DNA from: Streptomyces sp. NBC_01298
Lineage (GTDB): Bacteria > Actinomycetota > Actinomycetes > Streptomycetales > Streptomycetaceae
Direction of reading: 5' to 3'
Length of the DNA stretch: 64,000 bases
Assembly (NCBI RefSeq): GCF_035978755.1
Contig: NZ_CP108414.1
Span: 4,712,001 to 4,776,000, forward strand
Shown here piece by piece: positions 8,121 through 16,137 of this stretch. The first letter of the stretch is position 1, and every line of letters starts with the position of its first letter. The translations under genes were made by a program, and so were the position numbers. A model generated the notes under the pieces. That model made no database searches. It saw nothing but the letters and a program-made list of their open reading frames with translations, and was not told where the DNA came from.

Positions 8121-9212
8121 ATGGCAGGCTCTGTTCATCGCGAGCCTGATGCCGAGGAGAGTGACACCGTGCGGTCAGACGCCAACCTTGCGGGGCCGAT
8201 GGCCGATCCGGTCCCCGGTCCCCGCTCTGAATCCCCGGGCGACGATGTTTCACGTGAAACATCCGCCCCGCCCCTAGTGGACAACGAAGACACGCCCATC
8301 GGCCGGGCCGCCCAGATCGCGGTCGAGGCCTTGGGCCGTGCGGGTGAGGGCCTGCCCAGGCCCCCGAAGACCCGGATCATGGTGGTGGCCAACCAGAAGG
8401 GCGGCGTGGGCAAGACCACGTCGACCGTGAACCTGGCGGCCTCTCTGGCCTTGCACGGTGCTCGGGTCCTCGTGGTCGATCTCGACCCGCAGGGCAATGC
8501 CTCGACGGCGCTGGGCATCGACCACCACGCGGACGTGCCGTCCATCTATGACGTGCTGGTCGACAGCCGCCCGCTGATGGAGGTCGTCCAGCCGGTGGCG
8601 GACGTGGAGGGCCTCTTCTGCGCGCCGGCCACGATCGACCTGGCGGGTGCCGAGATCGAGCTGGTGTCCCTGGTCGCCCGGGAGAGCCGTCTCCAGCGGG
8701 CCATCCAGGCGTACGAGCAGCCGCTCGACTACATCCTGATCGACTGCCCGCCCTCGCTGGGCCTGCTGACCGTGAACGCCCTGGTCGCGGGCGCGGAAGT
8801 GCTGATCCCGATCCAGTGCGAGTACTACGCGCTGGAGGGGCTGGGTCAGCTGCTGCGCAACGTGGACCTGGTGCGGGCCCACCTGAACCCGACGCTGCAC
8901 GTGTCCACGATCCTGCTGACGATGTACGACGGCAGGACCCGGCTGGCCTCGCAGGTGGCGGAGGAGGTGCGCACCCACTTCGGCAAGGAGGTGCTGCGCA
9001 CGAGCATCCCGCGGTCGGTCCGCATCTCCGAGGCTCCGAGCTACGGGCAGACGGTGCTGACCTATGACCCGGGTTCCAGCGGTTCCCTCTCCTATCTGGA
9101 GGCGGCGCGGGAGATCGCGCTGCGCGGGGCCGGATTCCAGTACGACCCCCAGCACTCCCATCAGGGTGCGGGCATGAACAACACGCAGAGCATGGCGGAG
9201 GGGATCCAGTGA
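8121..9212 (+). CDS. parA: Chromosome partitioning ATPase ParA
   Basis: This 363-residue protein is a deviant-Walker P-loop ATPase that moves ParB-parS complexes; in Streptomyces it aligns origins during sporulation. Walker A is [20 protein letters not shown] (about residue 90), with VDLDPQGN and LIDCPPSLG following. The roughly 85-residue N-terminus looks disordered and contains a parS-encoded DVSRET. Start choice is uncertain: ATG 8121 has a weak ribosome-binding site, while GTG 8169 has GAGGAG nine bases upstream and would give 347 residues. The stop overlaps the parB start (GTGA). Confidence 0.95.
   Translation: MAGSVHREPDAEESDTVRSDANLAGPMADPVPGPRSESPGDDVSRETSAPPLVDNEDTPIGRAAQIAVEALGRAGEGLPRPPKTRIMVVANQKGGVGKTTSTVNLAASLALHGARVLVVDLDPQGNASTALGIDHHADVPSIYDVLVDSRPLMEVVQPVADVEGLFCAPATIDLAGAEIELVSLVARESRLQRAIQAYEQPLDYILIDCPPSLGLLTVNALVAGAEVLIPIQCEYYALEGLGQLLRNVDLVRAHLNPTLHVSTILLTMYDGRTRLASQVAEEVRTHFGKEVLRTSIPRSVRISEAPSYGQTVLTYDPGSSGSLSYLEAAREIALRGAGFQYDPQHSHQGAGMNNTQSMAEGIQ
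8247..8260. other. parS: parS site 2, inside parA
   Basis: Exact GTTTCACGTGAAAC within a 20-bp perfect palindrome. It lies in the N-terminal linker of parA and is read as D-VSRET. Confidence 0.95.
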
Positions 9213-10303
9213 GTGAGCGACGTAGGGGTCTGGGGCGGGGGCTCGGCGCGCTGATTCCCGCGGCTCCCCAGGAGAAGGTGCCGCCGGTGATCGGTGCCGG
9301 GTCGACGTCTCCGTCGGCGGTGCCGGTGCTGCCCTCGGAGCGGGGCATCGCGGCGGCGAAGCTGGCTTCGCTGGCGCAGGCCGATGTTTCACGTGAAACA
9401 TCGTCGGCGGCCGCGTTGGTGAGCGTGCCGGATCCGGTCGCCGCTCCGGAGGCCGGTGAGGTGGCGGGGGCCACGTTCGCGGAACTCCCGATGGACTCCA
9501 TCACGCCGAACCCGCGGCAGCCGCGCGAGGTGTTCGACGAGGACGCGCTGGCCGAGCTGGTGACCTCCATTCAGGAGGTGGGTCTGCTCCAGCCGGTGGT
9601 GGTGCGCCAGTCCGGTCCCGGCCGCTATGAGCTGATCATGGGCGAGCGGCGCTGGCGGGCGTGCCGGGAGGCCGGCCTCGAGCGTATTCCGGCGATCATC
9701 CGGGCCACGGACGACGAGAAGCTGCTGCTGGACGCGCTCCTGGAGAACCTGCACCGGGCGCAGCTGAACCCCTTGGAGGAGGCGGCCGCGTACGACCAGC
9801 TGCTCCAGGACTTCAACTGCACGCACGACCAGCTGGCGGACCGGATCGGGCGGTCCCGCCCGCAGGTCTCGAACACGCTGCGGTTGCTGAAGCTCTCCCC
9901 GCCCGTGCAGCGGCGGGTGGCGGCGGGCGTGCTGTCGGCGGGGCACGCGCGGGCCCTGCTGTCGGTGGACAACTCCGAGGAACAGGACCGCCTGGCCCAC
10001 CGGATCGTGGCCGAGGGGCTGTCGGTGCGTGCGGTCGAGGAGATCGTGGCGCTGATGGGTTCGGAGTCGCCGAGTGCGGTGAAGCCGAAGGGTCCGCGAG
10101 CGGGTGCCCGGGTCGCGCCCGCGCTCAACGAGCTGGCGACGCGGTTGTCGGACCGGTTCGAGACGCGGGTGAAGGTGGATCTGGGCCAGAAGAAGGGCAA
10201 GATCACCGTCGAGTTCGCGTCGATGGAGGACCTGGAGCGGATTCTGGGGACCCTGGCGCCGGGCGAGGGCCGGGTGCTGGACCAGGGCGTCGCCGGGGAG
10301 TGA
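9209..10303 (+). CDS. parB: Chromosome partitioning protein ParB
   Basis: This 364-residue protein binds parS, spreads as a CTP-dependent clamp and recruits ParA and SMC. It starts [17 protein letters not shown], the conserved ParA-stimulating N-terminal motif. The CTP/N-domain motif is seen at [20 protein letters not shown] and [18 protein letters not shown] (GERR(W/F)RA, CTP-binding). A helix-turn-helix follows at [21 protein letters not shown], and a C-terminal dimerisation region closes the protein. A parS lies in the linker between residues 58 and 65. The GTG start overlaps the parA stop. A terminator follows at 10315. Confidence 0.97.
   Translation: MSERRRGLGRGLGALIPAAPQEKVPPVIGAGSTSPSAVPVLPSERGIAAAKLASLAQADVSRETSSAAALVSVPDPVAAPEAGEVAGATFAELPMDSITPNPRQPREVFDEDALAELVTSIQEVGLLQPVVVRQSGPGRYELIMGERRWRACREAGLERIPAIIRATDDEKLLLDALLENLHRAQLNPLEEAAAYDQLLQDFNCTHDQLADRIGRSRPQVSNTLRLLKLSPPVQRRVAAGVLSAGHARALLSVDNSEEQDRLAHRIVAEGLSVRAVEEIVALMGSESPSAVKPKGPRAGARVAPALNELATRLSDRFETRVKVDLGQKKGKITVEFASMEDLERILGTLAPGEGRVLDQGVAGE
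9386..9399. other. parS: parS site 3, inside parB
   Basis: Exact GTTTCACGTGAAAC at the centre of a 22-bp perfect palindrome. It encodes VSRET in the variable linker between the N-terminal ParA-interacting motif and the CTP-binding domain of ParB. Confidence 0.95.
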
Positions 10304-10314
10304 CCCACGTCTGG

Positions 10315-10352
10315 GGGCGGGTCGTGCCGGTGTGAGCCGGTGCGGCCCGCCC
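10315..10352 (+). terminator. Terminator after parB
   Basis: GGGCGGG and CCCGCCC arms (10315-10321 and 10346-10352), with additional pairing towards the loop, are followed by CTTTGCCTTG. It begins 11 bases past the parB stop. Confidence 0.8.
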
Positions 10353-10403
10353 CTTTGCCTTGTCGCGGTTTCGGGTGATTCGAGCTGTGGATACGATGCG
10401 GTC

Positions 10404-11021
10404 ATGGGTCGTCGGCTGGTACCGCTCACGCTGGACAACCTTCAAGACCTGCCCCGGCGTTGCCGGTCCTGTGTCTTCTGGGAGCTGGACCCCGTCAGCG
10501 GCGAGGCCGCTGTGAAGGCGGGGAACCCTGCCGAGGAGAAGGAGGCGTGGATCTCCGCCGTCCTCCTGGAGTGGGGCTCGTGCGGCCGGGTGGTCTACGT
10601 GGACGAGGTCCCCGTGGGGTTCGTCCTGTACGCGCCGCCGGCGTATGTGCCGCGTGCGACAGCCTTCCCGACCAGTCCGGTGTCCCCGGACGCCGTCCAG
10701 CTCATCACCTCGTGGATCATGCCGGGGTATCAGGGCCAGGGGCTGGGGCGGGTGATGGTCCAGACGGTGGCCAAGGACCTGTTGCGCAGGGGGTTCCGGG
10801 CGATCGAGGCGTTCGGCGACGCCCGGTGGGAGGGCCCGGCCTGTCTGCTGCCCGCGGACCACCTGCTGGCCGTGGGCTTCAAGACGGTACGCCCGCATCC
10901 GACGCGTCCCCGGCTGCGTCTGGAGCTGCGGTCCACGCTGTCGTGGAAGGAAGACGTGGAACTGGCCCTGGACCGGCTGCTGGGCGCGGCCCGCAAGGAA
11001 CCGGCACTGCGTCCGCTGTAG
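10404..11021 (+). CDS. GNAT-family N-acetyltransferase
   Basis: A 205-residue protein with the acetyl-CoA-binding signature SWIMPGYQGQGLGRVMV (Q/RxxGxG/A, about residues 115-131). Its substrate cannot be read from sequence. A Cys-containing stretch, RCRSCVFWELDP, lies near the N-terminus. The ATG at 10404 was chosen because the upstream in-frame extension runs into the parB terminator. This gene follows parB in other Streptomyces genomes, and a link to segregation is unproven. It stands alone between two terminators. Confidence 0.85.
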   Translation: MGRRLVPLTLDNLQDLPRRCRSCVFWELDPVSGEAAVKAGNPAEEKEAWISAVLLEWGSCGRVVYVDEVPVGFVLYAPPAYVPRATAFPTSPVSPDAVQLITSWIMPGYQGQGLGRVMVQTVAKDLLRRGFRAIEAFGDARWEGPACLLPADHLLAVGFKTVRPHPTRPRLRLELRSTLSWKEDVELALDRLLGAARKEPALRPL

Positions 11022-11067
11022 GACGAGGGCGAGGACGGGTGCGGCCCGGTACCGGGCGGGCATGCGA

Positions 11068-11099
11068 ACGGGGCCGCTCCCGGCAGGGGGCGGCCCCGT
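11068..11099. terminator. Bidirectional terminator between GNAT gene and trxA
   Basis: ACGGGGCCGC (11068-11077) pairs perfectly with GCGGCCCCGT (11090-11099) across a 12-base loop. It lies between two convergent genes and can serve both. Confidence 0.8.
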
Positions 11100-11135
11100 G
11101 TCACGCGATCGCGTCCGGTCTCGGACGCGGGTGCG

Positions 11136-11474
11136 TCAGGCCTTGGCGGTGACGAAGCCGTCGAGGTCGCGCAGGATGGCGGCCTTCGGCTTGGCGCCGA
11201 CGATGGTCTTGACGACCTCGCCGCCCTGGTAGACGTTCAGGGTCGGGATGGACATGACGCCGTACTTGGCCGCCGTCTCCGGGTTCTCGTCGATGTTCAG
11301 CTTGACGATCTCGATCTCGTCGCCGTACTCGGCGGCGATGGCCTCGAGGGACGGAGCGATCTGGCGGCACGGACCGCACCAGGCGGCCCAGAAGTCCACC
11401 AGGACGGGCTTGTCGCTCTTGAGGACGTCGTCATCGAAGCTTGCGTCGGTGACGGTCTTGAGGGTGCCGGCCAC
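11136..11474 (-). CDS. trxA: Thioredoxin
   Basis: A 112-residue classical thioredoxin with the active site WAAWCGPCRQIAPSL (about residues 29-43) and the conserved cis-Pro at SIPTLNVYQGGE. It reduces protein disulfides using electrons from thioredoxin reductase encoded 53 bases upstream. The GTG start at 11474 has AAGGAGG nearby; the longer upstream frame was rejected. In Streptomyces the trxBA pair can be induced by SigR under disulfide stress. Here it also sits directly below an ECF sigma and zinc anti-sigma pair. Confidence 0.96.
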   Translation of the reverse strand: MAGTLKTVTDASFDDDVLKSDKPVLVDFWAAWCGPCRQIAPSLEAIAAEYGDEIEIVKLNIDENPETAAKYGVMSIPTLNVYQGGEVVKTIVGAKPKAAILRDLDGFVTAKA

Positions 11475-11527
11475 AGCGGCCTCCTTCTTTTCCTGCGGGG
11501 AGTGGGGTGTGGTGCTGCTTGAGGGTG

Positions 11528-12487
11528 TCAGACCGCTGCGTGCGCCTTCTCGGCGTCCGCGAGGGCGGCGAGGAAGCGCTCGGCGTCGAGGGCCGCGGAG
11601 CAACCCGTGCCCGCGGCGGTGATGGCCTGACGGTAGGTGTGGTCGACCACGTCGCCCGCGCCGAACACACCGGGGAGGCTGGTGCGGGTGGAGGGGGCGT
11701 CGACCGTGAGGTAGCCCTCCGCGTCGAGGTCGAGCTGGTCCTTGAACAGCTCGGTGCGCGGGTCGTGGCCGACGGCGATGAAGAGGCCGGTCACGGGCAG
11801 CGCGGAGGTCTCACCGGTCTTGGTGTTGCGCAAGGTGAGACCGGTGAGCTTCTGCTCGCCGTGGATCTCCGCGACCTCGCTGTCCCAGGCGAACGAGATC
11901 TTCGGGTCGGCGAAGGCGCGGTCCTGCATGGCCTTGGAGGCGCGCAGGGAGTCGCGGCGGTGGACGATGGTGACGGACTTGGCGAACCGGGAGAGGAAAG
12001 TGGCTTCCTCGATCGCGGTGTCACCGCCGCCGATCACGGCGATGTCGTGGTCCTTGAAGAAGAATCCGTCGCAGGTCGCGCACCAGGAGACGCCGCGTCC
12101 GGAGAGGGCGTCCTCGTTGGGCAGGCCGAGCTTGCGGTGCTGGGAACCGGTGGTCACGATCACGGCCTTGGCGCGGTGCACGGTGCCGGCGGTGTCGGTG
12201 ACGGTCTTGATCTCGCCGGTGAGGTCCACGGACACGACGTCGTCCGGAATCAGCTCGGCGCCGAAACGCTCGGCCTGCGCGCGCATGTTGTCCATGAGGT
12301 CCGGACCCATGATGCCGTCCTGGAAACCGGGGAAGTTCTCGACCTCGGTGGTGTTCATCAGTGCGCCACCAGCGGTGACGGCGCCTTCGAAGACCAGGGG
12401 CTTGAGCGAAGCGCGTGCGGTGTACAGGGCGGCCGTGTAACCGGCCGGCCCGGAGCCGATGATGATCACGTTTCGTACGTCGCTCAC
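11528..12487 (-). CDS. trxB: Thioredoxin reductase (NADPH)
   Basis: This 319-residue FAD enzyme transfers electrons from NADPH to thioredoxin. It starts [20 protein letters not shown] with the FAD-binding GxGxxG. The redox-active disulfide is CATC in [11 protein letters not shown], followed directly by the NADPH-binding [13 protein letters not shown]. The second FAD motif is near [20 protein letters not shown]. The length is typical of the low-molecular-weight type. The GTG start at 12487 follows GAGGAA. It forms an operon with trxA downstream. Confidence 0.96.
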   Translation of the reverse strand: MSDVRNVIIIGSGPAGYTAALYTARASLKPLVFEGAVTAGGALMNTTEVENFPGFQDGIMGPDLMDNMRAQAERFGAELIPDDVVSVDLTGEIKTVTDTAGTVHRAKAVIVTTGSQHRKLGLPNEDALSGRGVSWCATCDGFFFKDHDIAVIGGGDTAIEEATFLSRFAKSVTIVHRRDSLRASKAMQDRAFADPKISFAWDSEVAEIHGEQKLTGLTLRNTKTGETSALPVTGLFIAVGHDPRTELFKDQLDLDAEGYLTVDAPSTRTSLPGVFGAGDVVDHTYRQAITAAGTGCSAALDAERFLAALADAEKAHAAV

Positions 12488-12612
12488 GGGTTGATTCCTC
12501 GTCTCTGCGGACTGCCTGCTGCCTACCGGGGGGCCGGTGTGGACTCTCACCCCACCCAACGGATCCTACGGCGCCCGCATTCCCGAGTTGTCCCCCCGGC
12601 CTTCCGGGTCTG

Positions 12613-13575
12613 TCAGCTCCTGGGATAGGTGCTGGTGAGCAGGGGCTTCCCGGGAGCGGCCGAGGGATCGGTGACGCAGGCGGAGCCGATGAGATAGGCG
12701 TCCACGGAGGAGGGGTCCCCGGGGTGGGGCAGGACGAGGAGGAAGACGTCCTTGCCCTCGTAGGTGCCGGACTCGAAGCCCAGCGGGGTCTCGGTGCGGC
12801 CGGTGGCCTGCTCGACGCAGGCGGGTGCCCTGGGCGCCCTGCCGTCGGCCGGGGCGGGGCTGGGTTCGGAAGGAGGGCTGTTCTCCACTCCGAAGGTGTT
12901 GTTCCGCTCCCCCGTCGTCTTGTCCCCCTTGTCTCCCCGGGCGCCGGAGGCGAGGAGCTCGCGCACCGTGCCGGGAAGCCCCTGGGCCGTGTACTCGGGC
13001 GAGCCGGACCCGGACTGGGTGCTGGAGGCGTCGCTCCGTACGGACAGGTCGTGTGCGGAACGGTCGCCGGACATCAGGCCGAACACCATGACGCCGGCGG
13101 CGCACGCCGCGAGCAGCCCGCCCGCGAGGGCGATCCGGCGGCGTGCGCGACGGCGTCCGGGGCCGGTTGGGCCGGTCGGGTGACCGGAGGGGCGCGGGGC
13201 TCCGCTCCGATCGACCGGGGCGGGGGCGGTTTCACGTGAAACATCGGGACCGGGTTCCCCGTCGGCGGCCCGGGCGGGGCTGACGGGCCCGGACTCCCCG
13301 CGCGGGGTGGTGGCGTCGAGGAGTGCCTCGGCGGCGAGGGCCGCGTCGATCCGGCCGGCGACGTCGGCGGGCATCCGGGCGGGGCCGGGCAGGGTGCCCA
13401 GCAGGGCCCGGATCTCCTCCAGGGAGGCGCGGACGTCCGCGCACAGGGGGCAGCCGCCGAGATGGCTGCGGACCTCCATGGTGCGGGACGGGGAGAGGAG
13501 GCCTTCCGCCAGCTCGGAGATCTCCGAGACGTCGGGGTGCCCGATCGTGCCGGTCGCGCCGGTTGTGGGGGTCAC
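12613..13575 (-). CDS. Putative membrane-anchored zinc-type anti-sigma factor
   Basis: This 320-residue protein has a ZAS-like motif EVRSHLGGCPLCADV (H-x3-C-x2-C, about residues 34-48) in its cytoplasmic N-terminal part. A Pro/Gly/Arg-rich linker with a parS-encoded DVSRET follows, then one membrane segment (IALAGGLLAACAAGVMVFGL) and an external C-terminal domain. Zinc anti-sigma proteins bind the cognate ECF factor and release it on a signal. The GTG start overlaps the sigma-factor stop by four bases, which suggests coupling. The pairing sigma-antisigma-trxB-trxA matches the mycobacterial sigM-rsmA-trxB2-trxC order. Confidence 0.82.
   Translation of the reverse strand: MTPTTGATGTIGHPDVSEISELAEGLLSPSRTMEVRSHLGGCPLCADVRASLEEIRALLGTLPGPARMPADVAGRIDAALAAEALLDATTPRGESGPVSPARAADGEPGPDVSRETAPAPVDRSGAPRPSGHPTGPTGPGRRRARRRIALAGGLLAACAAGVMVFGLMSGDRSAHDLSVRSDASSTQSGSGSPEYTAQGLPGTVRELLASGARGDKGDKTTGERNNTFGVENSPPSEPSPAPADGRAPRAPACVEQATGRTETPLGFESGTYEGKDVFLLVLPHPGDPSSVDAYLIGSACVTDPSAAPGKPLLTSTYPRS
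13229..13242. other. parS: parS site 4, inside the anti-sigma gene
   Basis: Exact GTTTCACGTGAAAC, with a 14-bp palindrome. It is read on the minus strand as D-VSRET in the linker between the zinc domain and the membrane helix. Confidence 0.95.
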
Positions 13576-14273
13576 GCTCGTCCACCTCCGCCCTTCACTG
13601 CGTTGGGATCCGGGGCCGGATCCCCGCGGTCTGCCGCCGGTGGGACGGTTGTCCCCGGTGTCCGGTTCCTTCCCCGCTCGGGATCGGTGTTATCCCCGGT
13701 ATGTGCGCGCAGATGAGTGAGGAGCGGGACGAGTTTCGCCCGGCCGCGGGCGCAGCGGCTCTTCACGGTGCCGACGGGGACGTCGAGGAGGGCGGCGGCC
13801 TCGGCGACGGGGTAGCCCTGCATGTCGACGAGGACCAGGGCGGCCCGCTGATCGGCCGGGAGGGTGCCCAGGGCGGCCAGGAGCTGCCGGTGGAGGTCCT
13901 GGCGCTCCGCGGGCGCCTCGGCGGACTCGTGGGGCTCCAGAAGGCGCTCCAGGCGGTCCGTGTCGTCGAGGGGGGAGGTCCTCCGGGAGGCGGCCTTGCG
14001 GGCCCTGTCCAGGCAGGCGTTCACGGTGATGCGGTGCAGCCAGGTCGTGACGGCGGATTCGCCGCGGAAGGTGTGGGCGGCCCGGTAGGCGGAGACGAGG
14101 GCGTCCTGCACGGCGTCGGCGGCTTCCTCCCGGTCGCCGAGGGTGCGCAGGGCCACGGCCCACAGCCGGTCGCGGTGCCTGCGTACGAGCTCACCGAAGG
14201 CGTCCGGGTCTCCGGCGGCGTGCAGCGACAGGAGTTCCTGGTCGCTGCGGCCCCCGGGTGTGGCTTCGTCCAA
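13572..14273 (-). CDS. sigM: ECF RNA polymerase sigma factor, SigM-like
   Basis: A 233-residue group 4 sigma factor. Region 2 covers about residues 20-90 (FGELVRRHRDRLWAVALRTL, then DAVQDALVSAYRAAHTF, -10 recognition). Region 4 spans about 130-185 (LPADQRAALVLVDMQGYPVA, then VPVGTVKSRCARGRAKL, -35 recognition). It directs polymerase to a small regulon. Position between a pseudokinase/MurJ block and anti-sigma/trxBA matches mycobacterial sigM. The start is TTG at 14273 behind GGGAGGGGG, an unusual codon that may limit expression. The symbol is by synteny only. Confidence 0.88.
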   Translation of the reverse strand: MDEATPGGRSDQELLSLHAAGDPDAFGELVRRHRDRLWAVALRTLGDREEAADAVQDALVSAYRAAHTFRGESAVTTWLHRITVNACLDRARKAASRRTSPLDDTDRLERLLEPHESAEAPAERQDLHRQLLAALGTLPADQRAALVLVDMQGYPVAEAAALLDVPVGTVKSRCARGRAKLVPLLTHLRAHTGDNTDPERGRNRTPGTTVPPAADRGDPAPDPNAVKGGGGRA

Positions 14274-14298
14274 TGCCGGCCCCCTCCCCTGCTGTCCG

Positions 14299-16020
14299 TC
14301 AGCCCGCGAACTTCACGTCCGTGATGGCCTGCTTGTACCCGGCTCCGGTGTAGGTGTCGGAGGGTGCCCAGGGCATCGCGGTGATCCAGAGCAGGACGTA
14401 CCGGGTCTTGACCGGCTTGTCCGCGGTCAGGCTGAAGCTGCTGTTCGAGGTCGTGGCCGTGGCGATCTTCGGCATGCCGGAGATCTTGCCCGACGGGTCC
14501 AGGGAATCGACCGCGTAGAGCGTGGTGGTGGTGTGGTTGCCCGCGAACCGGAGCGCTATCGAGGCGCTGCTGACCTCGTGTTCGGCGCCGAGGTCGTAGA
14601 CGATGCCGACGCCGCCCTTGTAGTCCGTGATGTCGGGGCCGTCGACGTAGTACTTGGTCCGCCAGTAGGTGGAGGAGTCCCCGTCGAAGGTGTTCTTGGC
14701 GCCTCCGGGGTCCTGGTCCTTGCCGTCCGGGGAGTACTCGCGGGCCCGGGAGATGGCGAGGGGACCGGGTGCCACCTTCTCCGGGGTGTCGTCGGCCTTC
14801 TCGTGCGTGGTCTGACTGCCGCTGGTGCTGCCCTGGTTGTTCCGGTTGAGCAGCGTGTCGGCGAGCTGCCAGCTGCCCAGTCCGAGGGCGGCGATCAGCA
14901 GGGCCGCGACGCCCCACTTGAGGACGCGGCCGGTCCGGCTCTGCAGGGGCGGCGGCGGGGGCACGACGGTGACCTGCGTGGTGGGCCTGCCGGGGCCCTG
15001 GGGCCTGCCGTAGCTGCCCTGCTGGTAGGTGGTGTGCTGGTACTCCGGAGGCGCGGTGAAGGTGGGCTCCGGCGGCCTGATGCGGGGCATCGCGGCCACG
15101 GCCTTGGACAGTTCCTCCGGGGTGGTGCAGGCGGGTTCCTGACGCGAGGCGGTGGCCCCGTCGTTGGCGAGGGCGCGCATGGCCAGCTCGCCCAGACCCC
15201 GGTGCACGCCCGCGCGGACCTGGTCGGGGGCGATCAGGCCGACGCCCTTGGGCAGGCCGGTGAGGCCGTAGGCGTCGCTCTCGTACGGCCAGCGCTGGGT
15301 CAGCGAGGCGTACAGCAGGGCGCCGATGGCCTCGGTGTCCGCGCGCTGCGGGGTCTCGCTGGTGATGCCGCGCAGGGCGGCGTTCACGGCGAGACCGCGG
15401 ATGCGGTACTGGCCGGTGGAGGTGCGCAGTATCGCGCTGGGGGTCAGGCGCAGGTGCGCGAGGCCCTCGCGGTGTGCGGCGGCCATGGCCTGGGAGACCT
15501 GGCTGACGAGCTGGTAGGCCTCGTGCGGCTCCATGGGGCCCGCGGCGAGGATCGCGGTGAGTTCCGTGGCGTCGGGGAGCCACTCGTGGACGACGTAGAC
15601 GAGGTCGTTCTCCTCCACGGCGTCGAGGACTTGGACGAACCGGGGGTCGCCGAGCAGGGCCGAGGAGCGGGCGGCGGCCAGGACGGCGCGGGCCCGTGCG
15701 TGGTCGGCGGGCAGCAGGTGGACCCCTACGGCCCGGCGCAGCTTCTCGTCCATCGCGCGCCAGCTGCTGAATCCGTCCAGACGGGTGACGCACTCCTCGA
15801 GCCGGTAGCGTCTGGCCAGTTTGTGGCCGCTGTGCAGCTCGGGCGCGGCAGCGGGTGCCGCGTTCCTGCGATCGCCGTCCTTCTCGGGCATGGTTCCGTC
15901 CGCGGCTCGTCCGTTCTGGGTGTCCACCCCGTCGGCCGTGGCCTGGGCCGTCTCCGCGGCCAGCGGCTCGTCGCCACTGTTGTCGGCCACGTCGACGGCA
16001 GCCGTGCTACGTTCCGCCAC
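14299..16020 (-). CDS. Membrane pseudokinase with extracellular discoidin-like domain
   Basis: This protein of about 573 residues has a kinase-like N-terminal half (RYRLEECVTRLDGFSSWRA onward) whose catalytic residues are lost. The VAVK lysine site reads VGVH, the HRD loop reads HLRLTPSAIL and DFG reads RGL. A membrane helix follows (LKWGVAALLIAALGLGSWQL), then an external beta-rich domain with NTFDGDSSTYW, typical of F5/8-type galactose-binding folds. In mycobacteria the homologous pseudokinase is fused to MurJ (MviN) and recruits FhaA when phosphorylated; here it is separate and adjacent to murJ. The GTG at 16020 follows GGGGAGG; in-frame starts at 16074 and 16089 are alternatives. Confidence 0.85.
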   Translation of the reverse strand: MAERSTAAVDVADNSGDEPLAAETAQATADGVDTQNGRAADGTMPEKDGDRRNAAPAAAPELHSGHKLARRYRLEECVTRLDGFSSWRAMDEKLRRAVGVHLLPADHARARAVLAAARSSALLGDPRFVQVLDAVEENDLVYVVHEWLPDATELTAILAAGPMEPHEAYQLVSQVSQAMAAAHREGLAHLRLTPSAILRTSTGQYRIRGLAVNAALRGITSETPQRADTEAIGALLYASLTQRWPYESDAYGLTGLPKGVGLIAPDQVRAGVHRGLGELAMRALANDGATASRQEPACTTPEELSKAVAAMPRIRPPEPTFTAPPEYQHTTYQQGSYGRPQGPGRPTTQVTVVPPPPPLQSRTGRVLKWGVAALLIAALGLGSWQLADTLLNRNNQGSTSGSQTTHEKADDTPEKVAPGPLAISRAREYSPDGKDQDPGGAKNTFDGDSSTYWRTKYYVDGPDITDYKGGVGIVYDLGAEHEVSSASIALRFAGNHTTTTLYAVDSLDPSGKISGMPKIATATTSNSSFSLTADKPVKTRYVLLWITAMPWAPSDTYTGAGYKQAITDVKFAG

Positions 16021-16137
16021 CGTCGTCCCCGCCTCCCCATCCGTTGCGCGCTGTCGGCCAGTCTGCGAAGCCATGCCAATTGTGCCCACAGTCCACCGAT
16101 CTGCACGACACGCCAGAGGGGAGGAAGGTTGTACGCA

